Below are positions 1 to 6,076 of a DNA stretch of 9,882 bases, piece by piece. Each line of letters begins with the position of its first letter. Position 1 is the stretch's first letter. The position numbers and the translations under genes were made by a program. The DNA is from Bacillota bacterium. Its GTDB lineage: Bacteria; Bacillota; Limnochordia; Darwinibacteriales; Darwinibacteriaceae. The DNA lies in contig JAAZLY010000162.1 of NCBI GenBank assembly GCA_012799115.1, positions 1 to 9,882 on the forward strand. The letters run 5' to 3'. Below the pieces are notes generated by a model. That model saw only the letters and a program-made list of their open reading frames with translations, did not search any database and was not told the DNA's origin.

Positions 1-56
1 ACTTGCGACCTCTACCACCCCAAGGTAGCGCGCTAGCCAAGCTGCGCCACGCCCCG
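1..56 (-). tRNA. tRNA-Pro (anticodon GGG), 3' part cut off by window edge
   Basis: The minus strand from 56 reads as a proline tRNA. It has a 5' acceptor strand CGGGGCG, then TG, a D arm with GCGC stems around AGCTTGGCTA, and a 5-bp anticodon stem CTACC/GGTAG closing the 7-base loop TTGGGGT. The anticodon GGG is at 19..21 and reads CCC and CCU. The sequence runs out in the T arm at position 1, so the 3' acceptor strand and CCA end are not visible. It reads in the same direction as lysC, and a promoter-like sequence lies in the gap between them. Confidence 0.93.
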
Positions 57-66
57 ACGCATTAAA

Positions 67-95
67 AGAATAACATGTTCCGGCCAAAAAGGCAA
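67..95 (-). promoter_or_regulatory. Candidate sigma-A promoter for tRNA-Pro
   Basis: On the minus strand, TTGCCT (90..95) and TATTCT (67..72) are separated by exactly 17 bases. Each matches the -35 or -10 consensus at 4 of 6 positions. The expected start point would be only a few bases upstream of the tRNA 5' end at 56. No terminator is visible between the lysC stop and the tRNA, so read-through from lysC is also possible. The call rests on spacing and position only. Confidence 0.4.
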
Positions 96-96
96 G

Positions 97-1314
97 CTAA
101 TTTCCGTTTGTAAGCTCGAATTTTCTATGACAAGCCCGCACAGCGTCTTGATAGCGGCCGCGTGGAACCAAGCAGGACACCTTTATCTCCGATGTTGAGA
201 CGACATGAACTTGGATGCTCTCCTCGTCCAAAGCTGCAAACATTCTTGCGGCTACGCCAGGGTTTGTCATCATTCCTGCGCCGACAATGGATACTTTTGC
301 AACATCTTCGTCACAGACAACGCTCCAGTCCTGATCGCCCTGGATCTTGGCGATGATATCTAGAGCTGTCTCTAGTTCCTCCCTCGTGACAGTAAAGGTT
401 AGGTCAGCGGTTGGCGTCGCCGTTCCTGCTTGCACAATCATGTCAACGTTGACACCCTCAGCTGCCAAAGAGGAAAAAACCCTGTGGAGAACACTGACGT
501 CTGTGGGAATGCCCACTAGGGTAATTTTCGCACAGTTTTCATCAGACGCAACGCCTGTTACCGAAATCTCCCGTTCCACTACATTCACCTCTCTGATTAT
601 GGTGCCAGACTCCTGGGAAAAACTTGAGCGAACGTGAATTGGCACCTCATACACTGCCGCAACTTCTACGGCACGTGGCTGCAAAATCATGGCCCCTAGA
701 GAAGCAAGTTCTAACATTTCTCCATAGTCCACTTCGTCCAGTTTACGTGCATCGGGTACCAGACGAGGATCAGCACTGTAAACACCATCCACGTCTGTGT
801 AGATTTCACATACTCTAGCCTTGAGTGCTGCTGCAACAGCTACTGCAGTAGTATCGGAGCCGCCCCTGCCAAGGGTCGTGATATCATTGGTGTTGGTCAC
901 TCCTTGAAAACCCGCCACGATTACGACTTTACCCTGGGCCAACTCGGCGCTGATTCGGGCTCCATCAACCTCCCGAATCCTGGCCTTGGTATGTTGGGTA
1001 TCCGTCATGATACCGCCTTGGGGACCCGTGAGAGAAATCACAGCCTGCCCCAGAGAATCAATGGCCATGGCTAGAAGAGCAATGGATACCTGCTCGCCAG
1101 TGGACAAAAGCATGTCCATCTCCCGCTTAGGCGGGTTCTTCGCTATAGAGCGTGCTTGCTGAATCAGACTGTCCGTGGTCTTCCCTTGAGCAGAAACCAC
1201 GACCACTACCTGGTTTCCTTCCTTGACCGTACTCACGACCCGGCGTGCTACTGCCATGATCTTATCAGAATCTGCAACAGAGGAACCGCCGTATTTTTGT
1301 ACAATAATTGCCAT
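97..1314 (-). CDS. lysC: Aspartate kinase (aspartokinase), LysC type
   Basis: It phosphorylates L-aspartate with ATP. This is the first step of the pathway to lysine, diaminopimelate, dipicolinate, threonine and methionine, and it occurs in the cytosol. The 405-residue length fits single-function Bacillus-type aspartokinases of about 400 to 410 residues. The amino-acid kinase domain spans about residues 1-245. It contains the N-terminal KYGGSSV, GEQVS at 73-77, GFQG at 135-138, TLGRGGSDTTA at 147-157 and TDVDGVYSADPR at 173-184. Two ACT regulatory domains follow at about 264-325 and 339-400, so feedback control by an end-product amino acid is expected; which one cannot be read from the sequence. 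The start is ATG with AGGGGG (1323..1328) eight bases upstream. The gene lies alone behind the spoIVA terminator with its own promoter. The leader is too short to hold a lysine riboswitch. A homoserine dehydrogenase fusion is excluded by the length. Confidence 0.96.
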   Translation of the reverse strand: MAIIVQKYGGSSVADSDKIMAVARRVVSTVKEGNQVVVVVSAQGKTTDSLIQQARSIAKNPPKREMDMLLSTGEQVSIALLAMAIDSLGQAVISLTGPQGGIMTDTQHTKARIREVDGARISAELAQGKVVIVAGFQGVTNTNDITTLGRGGSDTTAVAVAAALKARVCEIYTDVDGVYSADPRLVPDARKLDEVDYGEMLELASLGAMILQPRAVEVAAVYEVPIHVRSSFSQESGTIIREVNVVEREISVTGVASDENCAKITLVGIPTDVSVLHRVFSSLAAEGVNVDMIVQAGTATPTADLTFTVTREELETALDIIAKIQGDQDWSVVCDEDVAKVSIVGAGMMTNPGVAARMFAALDEESIQVHVVSTSEIKVSCLVPRGRYQDAVRACHRKFELTNGN

Positions 1315-1343
1315 ATTTTATGCCCCCTAATGCAACTAGTCTA

Positions 1344-1372
1344 ACCATAGCATATTGTTTACTAGGAGACAA
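1344..1372 (-). promoter_or_regulatory. Candidate sigma-A promoter of lysC
   Basis: On the minus strand, TTGTCT (1367..1372) and TATGGT (1344..1349) are 17 bases apart, each 4 of 6 to consensus. The site lies just after the spoIVA terminator and about 30 bases before the lysC start, leaving a leader of roughly 25 bases. This supports separate transcription of lysC. Confidence 0.45.
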
Positions 1373-1383
1373 TTAACGGACAG

Positions 1384-1413
1384 TAAAAAAGGTGGGAACA
1401 TTATTCCCACCTT
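1384..1413 (-). terminator. Rho-independent terminator of spoIVA
   Basis: Minus-strand hairpin with a perfect 10-bp stem (AAGGTGGGAA pairing with TTCCCACCTT, 1389..1398 with 1404..1413). The loop is 5 bases and a run of T follows (complement of the A run 1385..1390). It lies 18 bases past the spoIVA stop codon and separates spoIVA from lysC. Confidence 0.92.
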
Positions 1414-1431
1414 GCATGTTCTTACACTGTG

Positions 1432-2913
1432 TTAGAGAATGATACAGATGAGCCCGCCACTTCCCTCGTTGATAATCTTGCTCAAGGTTTCTTGCAGTTT
1501 CTCCTGAGCATTTTCGGGCATGCGGTAAAGTTTGCTGTTGATACCCTCTCGCACCATATCTTGCAGAGAACGACCCAAGAAATCCCTTTCCCAAAGGGCA
1601 TTGGGATCCTGTTCAAATTCCTCAGTCAAGGACCGCATTAGTTCCTCCCCTTGTTTTTCAGTTCCCACAAGCGGAGTCACTTCAGTCTGAATACTTGCTT
1701 GCACCATGTGAATAGACGGAGCACTGGCGGTGAGCTTGATTCCAAAATTGCGTCCCTGCTTCACTAGTTCAGGCTGCTCAAAGGTTATATCCTCCAAACT
1801 CGGTATCACAATTCCGTATCCAGTCTGACGGACATGTTGTAGCGCTGCTGATAACTTGTCATATTCGCGTTTGGCGACCGTTAAGTCTTGCATCAGTCGC
1901 ATCAGATGATGGTCTCCCTGTACCTCAAGGCCGGTCATTTCCGCCAAGACATTATAGAAAAGTTCATTCAGCAAGACTACATTAAGCGTCACCTTTCCAG
2001 TACCCAAGTCGACATCTTCCACCGTGACGAGTTGTACATACTCCGACTCTGCAAAACGTTTGACTGCGATTTCTTTCACGTCTTTGACCTTACGTAGCTC
2101 AGCCACGGACTCCCAGGCCACATCCTCGTATTCTCGGCGTAACCAATGATCCCTCGCAAGTTCTTCAACCCACTTGGGAAGTCGCACATTAAACTCCCGC
2201 AGAGGAAACTCCATCAGTACTTCTCCAAACAGCCTCAGGATGTCATCCTTCGTCATCCGCAAGCAGTCCATGGGGATCACTTGCACACCATATTCGCTAC
2301 TCAGTCTTGCTGCTAGTGCGGTCGTCTCAGGACTATTGGGATGTATAGAGTTTAGCGTGACTACGAAGGGTTTGCCCAGTGCCTTTAGCTCTGCGACGAC
2401 TCTCGCCTCTGGATCTTCATACTCGCTACGGGGTAGGTCGGCGATAGAGCCATCCGTCGTTACGACCAAGCCAATTGTCGAATGTTCTGCGATCACCCGG
2501 CGAGTACCTAACTCGGCGGCCTCTTGGAAAGGTATTGGATGCTCGAACCACGGAGTCCGAACTAAGCGCGGCCCGTCCTCGTCCATGTATCCTTTGGCAC
2601 TCGAAACTGTATACCCCACGCAGTCCACCAGACGAATGCGCGCCTTGATCGTCTCTTCAAAGAGAACTTCTACCGGTTCATCTGGTACAAACTTGGGCTC
2701 GGTCGTGGTGATGGTACGACCGGCACCGCTTTGCGGTAGTTCGTCCCGAGTTCTCTCCTTTAGGTAAACATCGGTTATTCCAGGCATCACAAATAAGTCC
2801 ATGAAACGCTTGATAAAGGTAGACTTACCAGTGCGCACCGGACCGACCACACCGACATAGATGCTCCCAGCAGTGCGCTCTGCAATGTGAGAAAAAACAT
2901 TAAATTTATCCAT
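1432..2913 (-). CDS. spoIVA: Stage IV sporulation protein A, spore-coat basement ATPase
   Basis: SpoIVA is the ATPase that polymerises on the outer forespore membrane and anchors the spore coat; it is also needed for cortex formation. The 493-residue length matches the B. subtilis protein (492). The Walker A motif GPVRTGKST is at residues 24-32 with Lys30. A threonine-rich segment TITTTEP lies at 67-73, with T70 and T71 at the same numbers as the sensor threonines known in B. subtilis. The Walker B-like LVDCVGY at 95-101 includes Asp97. The extreme C-terminus ends in GGLICIIL, the hydrophobic tail that family work links to membrane targeting. The ATG start has AGGAGG (2923..2928) nine bases upstream. 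The gene has its own sporulation-type promoter and a terminator, so it is probably monocistronic. The stop codon is TAA. I see nothing broken. Confidence 0.98.
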   Translation of the reverse strand: MDKFNVFSHIAERTAGSIYVGVVGPVRTGKSTFIKRFMDLFVMPGITDVYLKERTRDELPQSGAGRTITTTEPKFVPDEPVEVLFEETIKARIRLVDCVGYTVSSAKGYMDEDGPRLVRTPWFEHPIPFQEAAELGTRRVIAEHSTIGLVVTTDGSIADLPRSEYEDPEARVVAELKALGKPFVVTLNSIHPNSPETTALAARLSSEYGVQVIPMDCLRMTKDDILRLFGEVLMEFPLREFNVRLPKWVEELARDHWLRREYEDVAWESVAELRKVKDVKEIAVKRFAESEYVQLVTVEDVDLGTGKVTLNVVLLNELFYNVLAEMTGLEVQGDHHLMRLMQDLTVAKREYDKLSAALQHVRQTGYGIVIPSLEDITFEQPELVKQGRNFGIKLTASAPSIHMVQASIQTEVTPLVGTEKQGEELMRSLTEEFEQDPNALWERDFLGRSLQDMVREGINSKLYRMPENAQEKLQETLSKIINEGSGGLICIIL

Positions 2914-2937
2914 TTAGGCATCCCTCCTGAGCTTATT

Positions 2938-2970
2938 GGACAGTAACACTATACTATATTACCGGTGTCC
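2938..2970. repeat. Imperfect inverted repeat over the spoIVA promoter
   Basis: On the + strand, GGACA then GTAA (2938..2946) is mirrored by TTAC, a CGG bulge and TGTCC ending at 2970. This gives 5 + 4 paired bases around a 12-base AT-rich centre. The dyad covers the proposed -10 element of spoIVA and most of its spacer. It could be a regulator site or chance. Confidence 0.35.
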
Positions 2971-2982
2971 AAGAAATATAAC
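2953..2982 (-). promoter_or_regulatory. Candidate sigma-E-type promoter of spoIVA
   Basis: On the minus strand, GTTATATT (2975..2982) resembles the sigma-E -35 element (GKMATATT), and AATATAGT (2953..2960) resembles the -10 element (CATACANT). The 14-base spacer is the usual spacing. In B. subtilis spoIVA is transcribed by sigma-E in the mother cell, which supports the reading. The -10 match is only fair, and no good sigma-A pair was seen here. Confidence 0.42.
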
Positions 2983-2997
2983 AGAAGGGGCCATCTG

Positions 2998-3558
2998 CTA
3001 GTTAACTTTTTGCCCGAAACGATACTCCGTTCCCTGGCGCAATCGCTCAATATTGCTCCGATGCCTGACAATCGTCAAAGTTGCTACGACTACGGCCAAA
3101 ACAACCTCGATGGCCTGGGCCCGAAGACCGATCAAGACGATTGGTAAACAAAAGGCGACAACAATGGATGCCAAGGATATGTACTTCCAGATCAGAAGTA
3201 CCCCAAGCCAAATGGCAACCAAAATGGCTGCAGCAATGGGCTGGTAAGCTACTAAGACTCCAGCGATCGTAGCCACGCCCTTGCCACCTTTAAAACCTAG
3301 GAATATGGGCCAATTGTGCCCAATCACGGCAAAAATCCCCGCTACCAAGGTTAGGGTGGGATCAAAGCCAGAGTACCTCGCCAGAAGCACCGCTGCAACT
3401 CCCTTGCCCATATCGCCTATTAAAGTTATGAGTGCACAAAACCAACCCGTTGTCCTCAGGACGTTCGTCATCCCTATATTTCCACTGCCATGTTGACGAA
3501 CATCAACTTTAGCCCACCATCTTGCTACAAGCAACCCAAAAGGAATGCTACCGAGCAA
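2998..3558 (-). CDS. plsY: Glycerol-3-phosphate acyltransferase PlsY, 5' end interrupted by a stop codon
   Basis: PlsY is a membrane enzyme that moves an acyl group from acyl-phosphate (made by PlsX) to glycerol 3-phosphate, the first step of phospholipid synthesis. The open frame gives 186 residues from a TTG codon. It carries all three conserved cytosolic motifs: HGSGNIGMTNVLR at 23-35, GHNWPIFLGFKGGKGVAT at 80-97 and RHRSNIERL at 165-173. Several hydrophobic membrane segments lie between them. The first membrane helix is cut short. The same frame continues upstream to an ATG at 3591 that overlaps the der stop codon as ATGA. That extension contains TAA at 3559..3561, directly before the TTG. 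Read through, the start would be MKYILILTVS, stop, LLGSIPFG, a typical PlsY N-terminus with the stop at a position usually held by Tyr. The full form would be 197 codons. No ribosome-binding site is seen before the TTG. The gene could be a sequencing error, a recent nonsense mutation, or be rescued by re-initiation. Confidence 0.9.
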   Translation of the reverse strand: MLGSIPFGLLVARWWAKVDVRQHGSGNIGMTNVLRTTGWFCALITLIGDMGKGVAAVLLARYSGFDPTLTLVAGIFAVIGHNWPIFLGFKGGKGVATIAGVLVAYQPIAAAILVAIWLGVLLIWKYISLASIVVAFCLPIVLIGLRAQAIEVVLAVVVATLTIVRHRSNIERLRQGTEYRFGQKVN

Positions 3559-3591
3559 TTAGCTTACAGTTAAGATAAGTATATACTTCAT
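3559..3591 (-). other. Separated 5' end of plsY: 10 codons plus in-frame TAA
   Basis: An ATG at 3591..3589 overlaps the der stop (TGA, 3590..3588) as ATGA, the usual sign of translational coupling. It opens ten codons, MKYILILTVS, in frame with plsY, then TAA at 3561..3559. These residues form the start of the first PlsY membrane helix. One base separates TAA from the Tyr codons TAT and TAC. TAA ends spoIVA and the ispH-rpsA fusion in this same window, so the codon is a true stop here. Confidence 0.8.
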
Positions 3592-4901
3592 TCATCCCTC
3601 TCCTTGGTGATCAACATAATCGGGGTACCCATGAAACCATACTCTTGCCGAATACGATTCTCTAAATATCGCTGATAGGAAAAATGCATGAGATCCTTTC
3701 GGTTCACGTGGAGTACAAAGACTGGTGGATTGACTTGTACTTGGGAACCATAGAAAATCCGTAGTCGTACTCCCTTGTCGCTTGGAGGCTGATTCATCGC
3801 CATTGCATCCTGAAGAATTTCGTTAAACCGCCCTGTGGAGATCCGCATATGGCGTGCTTCATGTACATCCAGACTCAGATCAAGCAGGTTCGTCAATCTC
3901 TGTCCCGTTAACGCAGAGATGAAGACAATGGGAGCATAGCTTAGGAACAAAAGCCCCTCTCTTAAAGTCCGCTCGAAGTCCCGCATCGTATTGGTCTCTT
4001 TGGGGACAAGATCCCATTTATTCACTGCAATGATGATCCCACGGCCTTTCTCGTGGGCGTAGCCTGCAATCTTCTTATCTTGCTCGGTGAGACCTTCTGT
4101 TCCGTCAATCATTACGACAGTGACATCAGAGCGCTCCACGGCACCTAAGGTTCTCACTACACTATAATACTCAAGATCTTCTTCAACTTTGCTTCTTCGG
4201 CGCAAACCAGCGGTGTCAATAAGGGTCAGATCCTGATCCTTATAGCTAAATTTGGTGTCAATAGCGTCCCGGGTGGTACCGGCGATCTCGGAGACAATCA
4301 CGCGCTCTTCGCCTAATAGTTTGTTTACGAGTGATGATTTTCCTACATTAGGGCGACCCACAATGGCAATTTTCAACGAGTCATCTTCAGTCGTATCGGC
4401 GTCCTCAGGAAAACTCTCCACTACAGCGTCCAAGAGATCTCCAATATTCCGACCATGCTCAGCTGAAATCAAAATAGGTTCACCTAAGCCAAGCCGATAG
4501 AAGTCCACTGCAACTTCCCAAGAACTCATCGCCGACTCCACCTTGTTTGCTGTCAGAATGACAGGCTTGTCGTGACGCCTAAGGATATCGGCTATCTCCT
4601 CATCAATGCCTGTGAGGCCGCTCCGACCGTCTACGACAAAAATGACAACATCAGCTTGCTCCACAGCAACCATTGCTTGGAAGCGTACTTGCCTAGTAAT
4701 CACATCATCTTCGGAGTCAATTCCCCCTGTGTCAATGAGTGTAAAATGCTTGTTCAGCCATTCCCCTTCGCCATAAATGCGATCGCGGGTAACACCTGGT
4801 TGGCCCTCTACAATAGCGGTACGGGCTCTGGTAATTCGATTAAAAAGCGTACTTTTCCCCACATTGGGCCTACCCACTATGGCTACAATTGGTTTATTCA
4901 T
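3588..4901 (-). CDS. der: Ribosome assembly GTPase Der (EngA)
   Basis: Der is an essential GTPase with two tandem G domains that helps late assembly of the 50S ribosomal subunit. From the chosen start it has 437 residues, in line with B. subtilis Der (436). G domain 1 shows GRPNVGKS at 10-17, DTGG at 57-60 and NKVE at 119-122, where the last position is Glu instead of the usual Asp. G domain 2 shows GRPNVGKS at 182-189, DTAG at 229-232 and a later NKWD. The C-terminal KH-like domain ends about VFVLHVNRKDLMHFSYQRYL and beyond. An ATG at 4958 would add 19 residues. I prefer 4901 because AGGGAG (4910..4915) lies eight bases before it and the family normally begins MNKPIVAIVGRPNVGKS. The gene follows the YIEGIA partner by 81 bases that hold two inverted repeats. 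Its stop overlaps the original plsY start. Confidence 0.96.
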   Translation of the reverse strand: MNKPIVAIVGRPNVGKSTLFNRITRARTAIVEGQPGVTRDRIYGEGEWLNKHFTLIDTGGIDSEDDVITRQVRFQAMVAVEQADVVIFVVDGRSGLTGIDEEIADILRRHDKPVILTANKVESAMSSWEVAVDFYRLGLGEPILISAEHGRNIGDLLDAVVESFPEDADTTEDDSLKIAIVGRPNVGKSSLVNKLLGEERVIVSEIAGTTRDAIDTKFSYKDQDLTLIDTAGLRRRSKVEEDLEYYSVVRTLGAVERSDVTVVMIDGTEGLTEQDKKIAGYAHEKGRGIIIAVNKWDLVPKETNTMRDFERTLREGLLFLSYAPIVFISALTGQRLTNLLDLSLDVHEARHMRISTGRFNEILQDAMAMNQPPSDKGVRLRIFYGSQVQVNPPVFVLHVNRKDLMHFSYQRYLENRIRQEYGFMGTPIMLITKERDE

Positions 4902-4907
4902 CAAAAT

Positions 4908-4915
4908 CTCTCCCT
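4908..4915 (-). promoter_or_regulatory. Ribosome-binding site that sets the der start
   Basis: The minus strand reads AGGGAGAG at 4915..4908, with its AGGGAG core eight bases before ATG at 4901. This supports the 437-residue form of Der over the longer form from 4958. Confidence 0.75.
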
Positions 4916-4923
4916 GATTGCGT

Positions 4924-4939
4924 TCAATCCTAGGATTGA
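4924..4939. repeat. Perfect 16-base palindrome upstream of der
   Basis: TCAATCCTAGGATTGA reads the same on both strands. It lies between the YIEGIA partner gene and the der ribosome-binding site. As DNA it could be an operator half-site pair. As RNA it has too little loop for a good hairpin. No T run follows, so it is not a terminator. Confidence 0.6.
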
Positions 4940-4946
4940 TAGTTTC

Positions 4947-4982
4947 GCTATCTGCCATAGTATTCCTGCCCCCAGAGATAGC
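4947..4982. repeat. Inverted repeat with 7-base arms in the der leader
   Basis: On the minus strand, GCTATCT (4982..4976) starts right after the stop codon of the small YIEGIA partner and pairs with AGATAGC (4953..4947) across a 22-base loop. The loop holds a G-rich run and the alternative der ATG at 4958. No T run follows. It may be an mRNA processing or stability element, or chance. Confidence 0.45.
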
Positions 4983-5162
4983 TCAATGTTTCACGATGAT
5001 CAATACCCCATTGTGTAAGTCATGGACAGCGGCCCCAAAGACGCGGCTGATCATCATCGCGATCTCCGACAACTCGTCCTGATCGGCAGCATAGAAAATG
5101 GGAGCCCCACCCCCTACCTTGGTCTTGTCCATCGCGCAGACTGCAAGAATTTGCTTGTCCAC
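4983..5162 (-). CDS. Small YIEGIA partner (capping complex subunit for YIEGIA family)
   Basis: A 59-residue soluble protein resembling the family that public annotation names the capping complex subunit for YIEGIA. The biochemical role is not established. It has no membrane segment or signal. Residues 2-10 (DKQILAVCA), a Gly-rich GGGAPIF at 17-23, an acidic helix around DQDELSEIA and the tail AAVHDLHNGVLIIVKH look like one small alpha/beta fold. I chose GTG at 5162 because AGGAGGAG (5167..5174) is at ideal distance. A TTG at 5177 would put that ribosome-binding site inside the coding region and add RRRN. The gene starts 11 bases past the YIEGIA stop, so the two are almost certainly cotranscribed and their products probably work together. 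Confidence 0.82.
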   Translation of the reverse strand: MDKQILAVCAMDKTKVGGGAPIFYAADQDELSEIAMMISRVFGAAVHDLHNGVLIIVKH

Positions 5163-5166
5163 ATTT

Positions 5167-5174
5167 CTCCTCCT
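5167..5174 (-). promoter_or_regulatory. Strong ribosome-binding site that sets the start of the small YIEGIA partner
   Basis: AGGAGGAG on the minus strand, with its core six bases before the GTG at 5162. It overlaps the last bases of the YIEGIA coding region and decides for GTG against the TTG at 5177. Confidence 0.8.
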
Positions 5175-6076
5175 CAATCTACTAACTTGCCTGCAGCCGA
5201 AGTCAAAGGCTTTCGAATAGCTCCTTCCAAGACGGGTACCCTGCGGATGGCTTCCAAAAAGGCTGCTTCGTCCTTTTCAGAAGCAACCATCAAGACGTGT
5301 AAACTTCCTACGGAAGGGTTGCGGCGCACCATAGGAATAAACTCCTGTTCACCAACGTCCATATAAACTCCGATCATGGAAGACACATCATGGGCGATGG
5401 CTTGCATCTGGCCAAGATTAGCCAGCGTTGCCTTTGCATTTGGGCCATTTGGTCGAATAATGGCCGCAAGACCCCTTTCTTCATAAACCTTGCGAGCATC
5501 AGGAAGACCAACATTCATCATCACCGTCTCCCCTACGACCACTAGGGCACCTTCAAACCTAAAATCAGTTAACTCTACTGTCGCGATATCTGAGATCTTG
5601 TCGCCCTGCATTAACCTGACTAAAACGACGGTCAATAAAACGCCTACGACCCCGCAAACTGCCGTTCGCCACCATCCTAACCCTACAAGGAGCTCTGAAG
5701 TAACAGCAACCGACAATGCCACCCAGATCGCTAAGTAATTGCGGGCTTCAAATACTCTGGCGATACCCTCAATGTAGGCTGTTCCCCGCTTTACCATTTC
5801 AGTGCTTTCCATAGCAGAGAGGGTTTGGCGCTCCACATTGCGCACCTCCCTAAACTGGCTCGCTGCAAGCAGGAGAAAGGAAACGGCAGAGTATTCTCCC
5901 TCAAGGAGCGCTGGCACAATAATCGCGCCGATTGAACCCCCAATAAATCCCAGAAACAGATGGATGGCCCAGCCTTGAGGGTAACTCGGGTATTGCCGGT
6001 AATCTCGCCGTAGCATATACAAACGGGCAAGGAATCCCCCTAGAATCGCGATAATCAGCGTGAATAGGTATTTCAC
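5174..6076 (-). CDS. YIEGIA family membrane protein
   Basis: A 300-residue membrane protein of the YIEGIA family, found in spore formers. Its molecular function is not known to me. The name-giving motif YIEGIA is at residues 101-106, inside a stretch AYIEGIARVFEARNY. Hydrophobic segments lie near 2-19, 37-58, 62-72, 113-131 and 136-153. A soluble C-terminal domain of about 145 residues follows (from MQGDKISDIATVEL), including a GETVMMNVGLPDARKV stretch at 182-197. The start is GTG at 6076, overlapping the spoIIP stop as GTGA. The 3' end holds the ribosome-binding site of its small partner. In B. subtilis the genes yphA and yphB (seaA) sit at a similar place between the S1-like gene and der. 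Equivalence to either is a guess from position. Confidence 0.87.
   Translation of the reverse strand: MKYLFTLIIAILGGFLARLYMLRRDYRQYPSYPQGWAIHLFLGFIGGSIGAIIVPALLEGEYSAVSFLLLAASQFREVRNVERQTLSAMESTEMVKRGTAYIEGIARVFEARNYLAIWVALSVAVTSELLVGLGWWRTAVCGVVGVLLTVVLVRLMQGDKISDIATVELTDFRFEGALVVVGETVMMNVGLPDARKVYEERGLAAIIRPNGPNAKATLANLGQMQAIAHDVSSMIGVYMDVGEQEFIPMVRRNPSVGSLHVLMVASEKDEAAFLEAIRRVPVLEGAIRKPLTSAAGKLVD

Noticed and set aside
61..96. Terminator between lysC and tRNA-Pro
   Set aside because: GCC and GGC flank a T run on the minus strand, but the T run is the loop, not the tail, so no terminator is formed.
1315..1383. Lysine riboswitch (L box) before lysC
   Set aside because: The space between the spoIVA terminator and lysC is far too short for the roughly 170-base L-box structure.
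2174..2767. 197-codon open frame on the + strand
   Set aside because: It lies wholly inside spoIVA on the opposite strand, is rich in Ser and Arg, and resembles no family I recognise; spoIVA explains the sequence.
4536..4547. NKVE instead of NKVD in the first G domain of Der as a functional loss
   Set aside because: Glu at this position occurs in other Der proteins as I recall them, and all other GTP-binding motifs are intact.
4902..4958. Nineteen-residue longer Der from the ATG at 4958
   Set aside because: The ATG at 4901 has a better ribosome-binding site and gives the normal family length; the extra residues run through a palindrome.
4947..4990. Separate sigma-A promoter for der in the gap
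   Set aside because: TTGAGC and TACTAT at 18 bases are a weak match and the pair is no better than chance; the gap is better described by its inverted repeats.
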